Below, piece by piece: positions 1 through 11,126 of a stretch of DNA of 64,000 nt; position 1 is the first letter of the stretch, and each line of letters begins with the position of its first letter. The translations under genes and the position numbers were made by a program. Source of the stretch: Lithodes maja (taxonomy: Eukaryota; Arthropoda; Malacostraca; Decapoda; Lithodidae); the NCBI GenBank assembly GCA_037953745.1, contig JBAKBP010007454.1, positions 35,775 through 99,774 of the forward strand. Direction: 5' to 3'. The notes beneath the pieces are model-generated. The model ran no database searches. It saw nothing but the letters and a program-made list of their open reading frames with translations, and was not told the DNA's origin.

Positions 1-224
1 TACAGTATATATACTGCATATACACCGATTTTACCTAAGCGATTCAATACCACTTGCAGAATTCTAGGTCGCAGAGTTGCGTATGCAGTATTTTTGTTTT
101 TCTTTTGGTAATGTGAAAACTGCCCACCTACTTTATTGTTAACAAAACCAATCGATCCCGTACAGTATATGTATAATTAGTACTATTATTAATCGTTATT
201 ATTAAGCTAGGTAAATAAAGACAG

Positions 225-227
<3 letters not shown>

Positions 228-305
<78 letters not shown>

Positions 306-330
306 GACAGAGAGAGTGAAGGAGAGAGAG
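228..330. repeat. (GA)n microsatellite
   Basis: An almost pure GA dinucleotide tract with a few GACA interruptions at its right end. The reverse-strand frame across it is a poly-Ser/Leu artefact. Confidence 0.97.
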
Positions 331-1468
331 ACGTAATCTGTTGGTAATCACTGGTAACAAAAATTGCACGAAGTAAATAATATAGTAGGTAAGGAAATAT
401 ATAAGCAAATTATTGCTAGCAACGCATCCACGACTCAACCGTACAATCGTTTAAAACAAGCGTTTGCATATATGTAGAATCATTAACATAGGTTAAATAC
501 AATATTTTAAATAATCCATTCATTCATTTGATATGTGAGTAGATTAGTATTGCAGTAGTAGCGGATGGACACATCTTGTGTGCATGGCTGTACACATTAG
601 GTCGTCTATAATGTACACAGAGCCTAATTACAGGACTAATTACAGGTGGTGACCAAATGACGCTCGTTATACACCAACAGATCATAAGCGATAATTACTT
701 CACCTAATCATAATGTCGGCGCCTCATTAAATTGTCAGCCCTGTGTGAGTGTTTATTGGATGGGCGTTTGTCACCAGGGTAGCTTTATATTTAATTATGA
801 ATTATAATATGTCTGAGACTGAACAGAGTTGATATTAGAATTTAAGAATTTGTAACGCAAATAATTGATTGATTATATTTCATATGAGTAACCAAGATGT
901 GATTATATAGGGATTAGGAAGGATGTCTCGTAGTCAAAGACAGTAATACTAGCTAACTAGATTTTTAAATCTCAAGCTGACGACTACATAATATGCAATT
1001 TACAGTTAACTGTAAATGTTGTATGTCCAAGATACATTGTTTACAAGCCAACACACATTCACATTGTTTATGCTTTCAGATTAAGTAAGCTATTTGCTGT
1101 GAGTGGAAGTTATATGAATTTTAATAGGATATATTCTGATAGTATTTGATGATACCTTACCCCTAACATCCCTTACCTCTTACGTAATGTGATTTACATG
1201 TCTAGGTAGACACACCTATTCAACATATTCGGTTCTTGTATCATTAAAACAAGTGTGGCTATAATAAAGTAATGAACACTCAAGCTAAAACGGTTAATTA
1301 AAGAATAATTATATCTAGTCTCACACAGGAGACAATGGTCATATAATTAAATGACTTTATTCAACAATATTTTAACCTAAACCTTCATTCCCCTTCCCCT
1401 TCCTGATTTGAGTAAACATTCTCCTTCGTTACGTTCCACTTAGTTTTCTGTATTCCCTTTTACTCCCC

Positions 1469-1471
<3 letters not shown>

Positions 1472-1536
<65 letters not shown>
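1472..1536. repeat. (CT)n microsatellite
   Basis: A pure CT tract followed by a few CTGT units and then several hundred bases of pyrimidine-rich sequence. Confidence 0.97.
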
Positions 1537-1540
<4 letters not shown>

Positions 1541-2152
1541 GTCTGTGCATTATCGCCCTATTATTTGCCCTCCTCTTTACTCCTCCCCTCTCTATGTCCA
1601 CTCTCCATTCATCGTATACCCTCATCTCTCTTTTCTTATGTTTTGTACTTTCTGTTTTCCTCTTCTTTACCTCTTATCTCCTTTTCCTTCCATTCCATCA
1701 TCCCACACCTCTCTCTGATCACCATATCTGTCCCCTGAACTTCTCCCCCTTCTCCTTTCTTCTCCCCACTCCTCTCATATTCCCTCGCGTCTGTAATATA
1801 ATTATCACATTCTCTCCCATACCCTCTTCTCCTCTCACTTTACCTTCTACTCTATTTTATCGGCACTGCGCACTCTTCTCTTTTATCTGTATTTCTCTCT
1901 GCACACCACACATCTCTTCTCTGTCCTCTCCTTCTTCCTATCCTCACACCACTACTCTCACCCACTCTCCCACTGTCTCCTTTCTCGTCGTCTGTATGTT
2001 TTACTCCATGGTGCTGACGTCTGGAAGATCTGAATAACATTATCGATTTATCTGTTCTTGTTCTTCTGTCACGGATTCTTGAACACAAATACGTGTTTCA
2101 GTTTGTTTTTCTTGGCCCCCTGATATTGGATTTTAGTGAATGTAACGCCCGT

Positions 2153-2216
<64 letters not shown>
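2153..2216. repeat. (CA)n microsatellite
   Basis: A pure CA dinucleotide tract of about 32 units. Confidence 0.97.
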
Positions 2217-2218
<2 letters not shown>

Positions 2219-5063
2219 ATGTTGTGGGCGTACATACATGCAGACACTTGGACATTATACTATTTGTTAGTTTGTTCATTAGATTAGTTATATAATCATG
2301 TTGATATTTTAGTGTTTCATAAGATACTTCTAACATACAGCATGGTAGACTATTTATATACTCATAATACGATTGATACGTAATTATTGGTAAATACATA
2401 AGTGAATAATTATAACTTGGCCATATAAACACATTTATATGTTTATAATAACATAGAGTTTGTATTCATCAGGATAGAGTGTGTCGAGTTTTCAGCTACT
2501 TCAACACCCACGATCTTTAAATTATATATTGGTCGAGGCATACACAGTTTGCATCACTGGTGAATTTAAATTTTGATTGACTAAGATGTGATATACATAA
2601 TGTTGAAGTAAATCCTTGCTGATAAGTATACAGTCATAATATACGTAATACATTGTGAGCAAGATGTATTTGTATTACGTAGATTTATTGTCCTAGACAT
2701 TGAATAATCTACAGCACATTTTAGAAGGGTACAATATATACCTTCCAATCCAGATGGAGAGATTGTAGACACCAAAAAAGCAGGGCAATACCCAGGGAGG
2801 CCTAATAGGTATGTCATAAGGAGTTGCTGGAACCCCTGTTTCATATGTTGGCCTTCCCTCACTGTTTCTATTTATGTTTCAATTAAATGGGAGTAATCCA
2901 GCTAGATCTCACAAACATACTAAACAAACACACCACACTTTTTCCAAAATACACAAACTAAATAGATAAATACACAAAGTAATACATACAATAAGTTAAT
3001 ATACGTTTAAAAGAGTGACTATCATTTTTTCGACTTTGGGTAAGACACTTGTTACAGGCAACTTTATCTGTTGTCTCCTTCACGCACATAGAACATACAA
3101 AGCCAGCCATAAACTAATGACAAAACAGCTGCCCTTGAAGATGACTTAGTTGGTATCCATATATCAGGTGGACTATCACAAAACACAATACAAAGTGATG
3201 TGTCAGGGAAGGAACGTAAGCCTACACCTAAATTGTTTAATTTAATATATCATAGGAAAATATTCGCTATTCAAATATAATGTATATTAATAGTTATTAT
3301 ATTGCCAGATGATTTAAAAAGGAAACTATCCACCTGCTGATTCACGATATATGTTTCGAATAAATATTACAATAGACAAACATATAAGTAAATTAATAAT
3401 ATAGTGACTAGCCATTTGCCTTGATGATCTACTACCAGTATATGTTATGACATTTGTATGTGATCCTGTACAGTGGAGAGTATATTGGATTACAGTTGGT
3501 TTACAGAGAGAGAGAGACTACGACGTGTGTCTACTCTGTCAACTCGCTTGTTCTCAGTCTTTGTGCTGACGTGTAAAAAGATGGACAGATTCATTGATAT
3601 ATTCCCTATTGTTTTTTTCTGGACTTCAGCTTGGATAGTGCTTCCACCTTTGTCTCATATTTATTTATGTTCTGTCTGTGCGTAAACAAATACTGTAAGT
3701 TATGAATACCAGTTTTTCGGTATTTTTCTTAGCTTTGAGCTTTTCTTTGCCAGCTTTTATAAGATTGAGTTGTATTTCAATTAAAATATTTACCATCCAA
3801 AAGAAGATAGGTATGAGCAGATAATACATTCAGGCTATGCAAATATTTGTTTTAACTTGATTATGTGACTCCAAGGTAATAGTTAATGTCACACCGTCTT
3901 CAATCTGTCATCTGGGTAATAGACTCCCATAATGGATTGATTTCACTTGAATTATGAGACTCCGATTAAATATACCGTGTGGCACCACTTTTAGACTACA
4001 TCCTTCCTTGACTTCAAATCCTATGTCTGAGTGTTATATTGTCTCTCCCAGTCCTCCAACAACTTGGAGGGGGCCGCCGCCCCCGGTTATCGCCTTATCA
4101 ATTTAAGAACACTACTGTAATTTGTCGGCAGCTTTCCTCCACAGCTTGGGCCAGGGGTTGTATTTAAGTTATTACTTTTGGAGAAGTGTTATCGATCATT
4201 ACATTACAGTCTAGGTGTTGCTAGGAGTCTACTGTTTCAGCTTTAATGCTAGCTTCCAATTAAATGTATTGATTTAGGATATACAGTATATTATATATTT
4301 TTTATTCTTGGCAGCTTTATCCCCACATTACATTAATCATTAGTTTAATATTGGTGTAGTTTTTGGTTAGCTCTCTTCCAATATTAATTATATGCTGGGT
4401 TATATAAAAGTTGATTGATTAGGGTGTAGAGTGTAGCAGCCATTTTTTTAATTCAAGTTATTTAATCTGAGTGTAAGTGTTACACTAGTAATCCTCCAAA
4501 TCTTGAACCCTGGATTACATCTAGAATACATTGATTAATTGATTTGTTTCAGCTTTTTACCATATTGTTTAGAGGCAAAATTTCATATATGTTGCTTGAT
4601 TTAGAAGGTTTGTGAGTAGATTTTTCAACATAACTTAAGTGTCACATTAAGCTTAATTGTGTTGTTTATTGACACGTGTTGTTGCTCATTCTACAATCAT
4701 TTTTAGGCGCATGATTATATTGTATTGCAAAAGGATTATGCAGCCATCGTCCAGTAATACATAGAGGCTAAAATGTAATGAAGCTTGAATTATTTTGTTC
4801 AACACAGGTACAGATCTGTCATGCCAGTTTGTATATAATAGTTTAAACAGAATGCCATTATCAATGTGTAAATGTATGCACAAACCAAAAATATATATGT
4901 ATTTTGAAATTCAATACTTATGATATAATTGCCTAATGAAAATCGTCGGATGGTTAACAACATATTATATATGTCTACGTCTGTACCCATGTAGTGTCTC
5001 TAGTGTTCACCTCATAATACAGGTATATACTGTATATACAGTATATATGATAAGTATTATATG

Positions 5064-5066
<3 letters not shown>

Positions 5067-5099
<33 letters not shown>
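5067..5099. repeat. (TA)n microsatellite
   Basis: A pure TA tract, preceded at 5023-5048 by a palindromic TATACTGTATATACAGTATA-type sequence that also occurs next to the TA tract at 59310-59361. Confidence 0.95.
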
Positions 5100-5102
<3 letters not shown>

Positions 5103-5832
5103 ATATTATAACCTACGTAGACAAGATTCTGAATATACAATATTGATTACTTCCTGGAAAGGAAGAAAGCGACTTGTCCCTGTGATCTTTTCATACAGCC
5201 TTGATGTAAAAATAGCACGGGAACCAAAGACTACCAACCCTTTCTTACTGAGTCCAGAACAACGGTCAGTCCAGGAAGAGGAGGAGGAGGAAAGAAGTGG
5301 GGTAGGAAGTAAAGGGAGATGAGGTGGGTTTTTATTCGGCATATTTCTTGACGTTAGCAGAGGTCTATAAAGGAATACTAATGGACGGTAGAGGAGCATA
5401 TAAGGGAATATAATAAATAGAGGAACGTGAAGGAGGGGAATGACAAATTTAGACGGAGACATGGATATTAAATGGAATGTAGACATATGTAATAAATGTT
5501 CAAGAAAACACAACACTAAGTAATTAAGCATGAATAACATGATATCAAGGAAGATTAACCGTGAAATAAAAAGAACAGTAGAAGAAAGGGGAAGATTATA
5601 ATACATGAACATAGATTTGCAAAAAAAACACAGGAGTGGGAAAGACAAAAAAGAGTAGAAAAGTAAATAGGGCGAATGTAATAAATGAAAGAGGCCACAT
5701 TTGACACAATATGACAAATATATGAACAATGAATAGACAACAATATACAAATTAATACGAAGTGAACAGACAGGAGCTGCTGGAAGATAGAGATAAATGC
5801 CACAAACATATACAGATTGTCAGGATGAATAT

Positions 5833-7426
5833 TGTGACGCCTCCCGACGCTAGCAGAATGGTTGCGTGGGGCATTGCAGCTCGCTAGCGCTCGCCAGGAT
5901 GGGGGGATGGGCTACAGTTGTCCTAGAATGATCTGCTTTCTTTTATTAGTGTCGTGTTGCCACAGACAGTCTAGAAATGGTCTTTGTTTTGGTCTGTGAC
6001 CGCGCCTTGTATTTTATATTCGCTATAATATAAATGTTGCTTGTGTGAGAGGCGAGCGAGAGAGGGTAACGGGGTACACCTGGCAGCGGGGGGTGGGCTG
6101 TGACACGGCTCGCTTGAGCGCTGACGGCGTTGGCGGCCGGGTGGTCAACTAGTCCCTTCCCGTCATGGCCTCATGGTTTTTTACCAAGCTCAGAGCTGGC
6201 CTGACACGCGTATCGTCTACATCCTTTGCAATTCTGTCCCCCATACTCGCCACTTTGCATACTATTTCTCTCTCTCGACTTCTCCTTTCTCATTCTCTAA
6301 TCTTTATTAAACTCAACATCCCTTCTGGTTTCAGCATAGACGTTCACCGTCGGCCAGTCGTATTGTACGCAAAGCTCTCAGATATTTCTATGTATTAGGC
6401 TTTAATGAGGTTTGGAGAGACGGACTTTTCCGTGTGTGTCCTCTCTCGGGAAGGTTGTAGACCGGTATATGTCTCCCTGGCAGGGTGTTGAGTGATTCTG
6501 CTTAGTTATTTAAAGCTAGACTAGGGGTAAGGTTACTGTGTCGTTGTCTCCGATGTGTGCAGTGTTAGCTAAGCCCTGCACGACATCGACAGGTACTGTG
6601 GGAGCCTAGGTTGTCTTCGGGTGGGTTTACTTTGCGAGCACAGCACTGTGGTGTGAGAGGGCCATAGCCTATCCCTCACAACATAGTGCTGCCTCTTTGT
6701 GTTGACTTCTGAGGGATCGCCAGGATAGAACTAGGTACTAGAGACCTAGATTTATCAAGAGAGCATCCCCGTCATATAACGTAATCTTCATTATACCACC
6801 TTCGGACAACGTTAGGCTACGAGCCGCATGCTCGCCCATTGTTGCCCTGCCTTGATACCCCAGCTAGACTTTATTAACCGAGCAGACACTGGTTAGAGAT
6901 AAGCTCCATTATTATATGTATGCCACATTATTATTCACTGCACTTTTGAGCCGAGGTTGTTGTTGAGTTCCACAACCCTAGTAGGCTGTTGCGTTGTGTC
7001 ATGAAGCATTTCTTTAGTTGTCGAGCATTACTACCTTTGCGCAGTCTTTATTATTCGCCTGCCTATTATTACTATATGTCCTAGTATTTATTGTGACCCG
7101 TATTCTGCATTATAATTGTTCAAGATTCTTTACGAACATCTTCCCAGCATCAGACTTATTTCAGAAGTTTCCAGTTGATGTTGCAGGACTAGCATTGCAC
7201 TTTCTTTAATACAGGAGTGCCAGTTATTTGAGTATCTACCGTAACGTTAAATAATCACGTTACTTATCTTTTCTTTGTGTAACCTAAACGAGTAATCTTT
7301 TACTGTTTGAGAATAGGCTGTTTCATCGAGCGTCAGCCTAGTGTGTGTGCACCAGTTACCGAGTCATAGGATACCTCGTGGTCCAGGCACGACTCAGGGC
7401 GGTAATGGTGTTTTGTTTTCCAGTGT
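5833..7426 (+). mobile_element. Truncated gypsy-type LTR
   Basis: The segment begins TGTGACGC, like the three other LTR types in the window, and runs in parallel with the LTR at 59468-61318. Shared stretches include the opening 150 bases, the GATCGCCAGG..AGAGCATCCCCGTCAT segment near 6716-6775, and the passage near 7320-7400. It stops without the expected GGTCGTAACA end, exactly at the TTAA that precedes the MITE at 7431. No gag or pol follows. I read it as a solo or broken LTR of a Gmr1-type relative, cut by the MITE or by the rearrangement that made the duplicated block. Confidence 0.75.
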
Positions 7427-7430
7427 TTAA

Positions 7431-8057
7431 CCCGGGAGCTGCGGGAAGACTCTTAAGAGTTCCCCCGGCGGACTGCGGGAAGACTCTCCTGAGTAAGTAA
7501 AATTAAAAATCAACTTTTGACATCGAAAAAAAAAAAAAAATTATTTTTATTTTTTTATTTTTTTATTTTTTTTTGGCCCCTGGGCCATGCAAAATCTCAG
7601 TCCTCTACCTCCCCTCCTTCCCCACTTTCCTCCTATCCCTCAGTTATCACCTATTTTCCCTATTATTCCCTTATTCTGAGGTATATTTTCGTGCTAACAT
7701 TAGCGAGTTGCAAGCAGGGTGTTGTCATCACTGATGGCAATCGAGTGCAAGAGAGAGAGAGAGAGTATCGATTGACTGTGTCGCAGTGGCCTTGGGGAAA
7801 ATTGGCGGGAAGGTAGCTTGCCTCACCCATACATTATACAACTCGCGGGCTATATCTCCGATTTTGACCATCCAAACGCTGTTTTCACTCGTTTTATTGT
7901 TGTTTCAGGTTAATACCTTTATAATCAACCCATAATAGGCGCATATGGATAATTATTAATGCTATTAATGGTACAATGAATATTTTAGTGACGGAAACAC
8001 CTCAAATACGTCAGCACAGGGGGAGGTTTTCAATTACCCCCGTGCGCACTTCAGAGG
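7431..8057 (+). mobile_element. TTAA-flanked MITE, copy in block 1
   Basis: A 627 bp insertion with TTAA at 7427-7430 and at 8058-8061. The same sequence at 22149-22777 interrupts a LINE at a single TTAA, which proves it is an insertion. It has no coding capacity. It carries homopolymer A/T runs (7525-7575), a pyrimidine-rich part shared with the MITE at 39056-39696, and GC-rich ends (CCCGGGAGCTGCGG on the left; CCTCTGAAGTGCGC on the right reverse complement) that are only loosely complementary. TTAA duplication is typical of piggyBac and Kolobok superfamilies; I cannot tell which. Confidence 0.85.
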
Positions 8058-8061
8058 TTAA

Positions 8062-8427
8062 GGAGTGCGTGCGGAATTACATGGAGGGATAGACAGACTA
8101 ATGAGGAAGTAAGAAGGAGGTGTGGTGTGGAGGTAGATGTGCTGGAAAGTGTGAAAAGGAACAACTTGAGATGGTTCGGCCATATGGAACGTATGGAAAG
8201 CGAGAGAATGACTAAGAGGGTGTACGAGAGCGAGGTGGAGGGACAGAGGGGGAGAGGTAGACCGAATATGAGGTGGAAGGATGGAGTGAGGAACTACATG
8301 AATGAAGGCGGTGCTGGTTGGGGGGAGGGGCGTCGACTGACTGGGGACAGAGGTGCATGGGGGCGGTTCGTTCGTGGCCACCCCTTCGGGGATCACGGCG
8401 TCAGGCAATAGATAGATAGATAGATAG
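8062..8427 (+). mobile_element. RTE LINE 3' end, copy in block 1
   Basis: This encodes the C-terminal tail of the RTE ORF (RWFGHMERM, GRGRPNMRWKDGVRN, stop at 8409-8411) and ends in a TAGATAGA tail followed by AACAGTTGA. It is the duplicate of 22782-23147. The 5' part of this LINE is missing here because block 1 starts at the MITE. Confidence 0.9.
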
Positions 8428-8721
8428 AACAGTTGAAAGATGACAATTTTATGGTTTATTTTAGGCTATACAAAAACATTTGCTTTGTAACTTAGATACT
8501 CATATTTATGCTTATAATTGCAGTACGAGTGGGTTTTTTCTTTTTATGTGTAGGCCTATGCTAAACAAATGTTAGTTTTTGTTTTATAGGCTAAACTAGG
8601 CTGAATTTATGCTAATAAATATTAATTGGAGGGAGCAAATCTGTCAAGGAATAGCCTAGATGTGGAAATTTACAGCCAATTTGCTCTAGCCCTTTTTGAG
8701 ATACAGAGGTTAGAGATCGTT

Positions 8722-8860
8722 GGATACAATAATATGTTGAGGGGGTCAATCACCGCCCATGACATATTGTCATCATCATAATTATATATTGCCAGCAGGG
8801 GGCAAATAGCCTAGGCCTATCCTAACTACAACAAAAATCACAGTCAAAATAGACGCGAAC
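8722..8860. repeat. Dispersed GATACAATAAT..GACGCGAA repeat
   Basis: A short interspersed repeat with the core words GGATACAATAATATGTTGAG, CATGACATATTGTCATCATCAT, TTGCCAGCAGGGGGCAAATA and AGTCAAAATAGACGCGAA. Related or inverted copies occur at about 10340-10520, 11229-11400, 12515-12640 and 19075-19185, and in block 2. The same words form parts of the inverted-repeat element at 11127-12729, so this is probably a derivative of that non-autonomous family. Confidence 0.7.
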
Positions 8861-9847
8861 TTATATTAACTACGGCGATCGACCATTGCCCGCACCGGCC
8901 GTCCCCCGGTTATTGTTGAGGTCCTGAGGAACCGTATGACTTTGACGAGCTCTTCCCTCCGCTGTCTCCGCATCCCATGTATCGTCGTACGGTACCCCTT
9001 CCCCTCCACATCCTACATCTGGTCGTTCTACATATGCCTCCTAAGCCTCGCCTCGTCCCGTCACTGAGCATGTGGATGGGCGTCCCTTTCTGGCTTCAAA
9101 GATGGATTCCTTCCGACAGCTCCTACTGGATTGTCTGGGGTTGGTTGAAAAAGGCACCTCGCTTCAAGACATTGCTCTGGCCCTAGTACCGTGGTTTGTA
9201 GGTCTCTGGTTCACCACCTGATGACCTGCTATTGGGTTGTTGCCTTTACAGTGTTAGGGTTCTACGAATGACCTAGAATGGAAGTGACACAGTGGTGAAT
9301 TTTAACCTTAACTATAAACTAATTTAATTGTGACATAGGATCTCCGCGACCGTGAACTTATATTAACTACGGCGATCGACCATTGCCCGCACCGGCCGTC
9401 CCCCGGTTATTGTTGAGGTCCTGAGGAACCGTATGACTTTGACAAGCTCTTCCCTCCGCAGTCTCCGCATCCCATGTATCGTCGTACGGTACCTCTTCCC
9501 CTCCACATCCTACATCTGGTCGTCCTACATATGCCTCCTAAGCCTCGCCTCGTCCCGTCACTGAGCATGTGGATGGGCGTCCCTTTCTGTCTTCAAAGAT
9601 GGATTCCTTCCGACAGCTCCTACTGGATTGTCTGGGGTTGGTTGATAAGGGCACCTCGCTTCAAGACATTGCTCTGGCCCTAATACCGTGGTTTGTAGGT
9701 CTCTGATTCACCACCTGATGACCTGCTATTGGGTTGTTGCCTTTACAGTGTTACGGTTCTACGAATGACCTAGAATGAAAGTGACACGGTGGTGAATTTT
9801 AACCTTAACTATAAAATAATTTAATTGTGACATAGGATCTCCGCGAC
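8858..9847. repeat. 497 bp tandem dimer
   Basis: Two head-to-tail copies, starting GAACTTATATTAACTACGGC at 8858 and again at 9354, differing at a handful of positions. Each contains a short frame beginning ATGGATTCC (MDSFRQLLLDCLGLV...) of about 35-39 codons, at about 9100-9220 and 9597-9717. The frame is conserved between the units but matches nothing I recognise. The left edge of each unit shares TTAACTACGGCGATCGAC with the dispersed repeat family. Confidence 0.85.
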
Positions 9848-9929
9848 TACGGTAGGGCCGGAGTGTGCGAGTATTCGCCTGAGGTTGCCCCAAGACAAGA
9901 CAAGACAAAATTCTAGTGCTGGTTTTACT

Positions 9930-11126
9930 CAGATTTTGTGAGTTTTAATTTAGCCTAGCCTAGGCCTAAGAGTTCAGAAAATTTGCAAAATGCACCCCAT
10001 ACTAGCCTACCCATAGCCTAATAGGCCTAGTGATTCTTTTTTGGCAGACCACCCACAAATTTTCATATAGCCTAGGCCTAGGCTAGCCTAAGTTCTGGAA
10101 TGCATGTTGGAATAGCCTTCCTATGAACTGTAGGCTAGGCTACTTCCTTTTAATTTAAGTTTGATTCTTTGGAAAAATCTATTAGGCCTAGACCAGGGCA
10201 GGAAAGTAACATTTAAAATGACGTGAAAAAAGTCGCCCATAAACGGCGGGCCGCTATGTTATTGTAATTTGGGAGCTTATTTCGTCTGTTGATTGACTTT
10301 GTCCTCAATTGGGGATCCTATGAATTAGCACAGATGATGATGACTTACCGTACATCATAATACGTGACGGGCCGACGTGGGGGGGCAGAGCCGCAGAGAC
10401 CCCCTCAACATATTTGGTGTCCCACAGTAACTTTTAATGGGATGGATGTAGTTACCGGGTGTACGGTCGTCATGTTTACATAGGGCGATCGTCGCGGTTA
10501 ACATCGCGTCTATTATGACGTCAATTTTTTTCGGCATATTTAATTTTATTCATTTCCTTTTATATTTAGGCTATAATCTAGCTTTGGCACGACAATAACC
10601 CTAACCTAGTCTTTCTTAAAGATTCTTCTAATCTTCCAGTAGCCTATAGCCTAATTTAGGTCATTTTTAGAGGCACACAATTAAATGGTTGGTATTTTAA
10701 ACGACACTACTGCAGCATTATGAGAAACAATTTATTAGAGATAATAGGCAACAATAGATTCGCCATATTTTTCTCCATAAGCTATAGTCCGCATGGAGGA
10801 TTTTTTTTATCGACAAATTGAAAAAATTCCCACTTCACAGATAAAATAGACAAATACACCAAAAATTGGGGTGTGGGGGCAGCAGCCCCCACCCATAATA
10901 GCCTACTATAATAGGTTAGGTAAGGTTGTTAGGTTTGACTAGGCTAATGTCCTTTCAAAGGGGTATAGGCCTATTAAACACTAGGATAGCCTATACCTGG
11001 TCAAGGGTAAGTCCTGCTGTAGTCAACTTGAATGCTACCTTAAATTGTAATATTAGACTAGGCATAGCCTATAGAAAAAATAGCCTAGCCTACTTATTTA
11101 TTGTAGCCTATAATATAGGCCTAGCC
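9930..11126. repeat. TAGGCCTA-rich non-coding DNA
   Basis: The words TAGCCTA, TAGGCCTA and AGGCTAG recur many times, often overlapping into palindromes (for example 9953-9970, 10069-10092, 11088-11125). There is no coding capacity. A degenerate copy of the dispersed repeat is embedded at about 10340-10520, and a short tandem-like GGGGGCAGCAGCCCCC palindrome lies near 10875. Confidence 0.7.

Larger units (their letters stand above)
1..5832. other. AT-rich non-coding DNA
   Basis: No open frame here resembles a protein I know. The longer frames are low-complexity translations of microsatellites or AT-rich sequence. The stretch holds GA, CT, CA and TA microsatellites listed separately, a pyrimidine-rich tail after the CT tract (about 1537-1980), and several short palindromic TATACTG/CAGTATA words (1-20, 4285-4300, 5023-5048). 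I see nothing else I can name. Confidence 0.7.

Noticed and set aside
202..438. Reverse-strand frame of 78 residues over the GA tract
   Set aside because: It is a Ser/Leu translation of a dinucleotide repeat; the same applies to frames over the CT, CA and TA tracts at 1440-1625, 2093-2432 and 47832-48349.
1594..2037. 147-residue forward frame
   Set aside because: Translation of a pyrimidine-rich tract; Ser/Leu/Pro/Thr composition with no motif.
5106..5750. 214-residue reverse frame with hydrophobic stretches
   Set aside because: Antisense of A/G-rich DNA, Leu/Phe/Tyr-biased, with no domain and no conserved counterpart. The GLVVFGSRAIF part near 5190 is not enough to call an exon.
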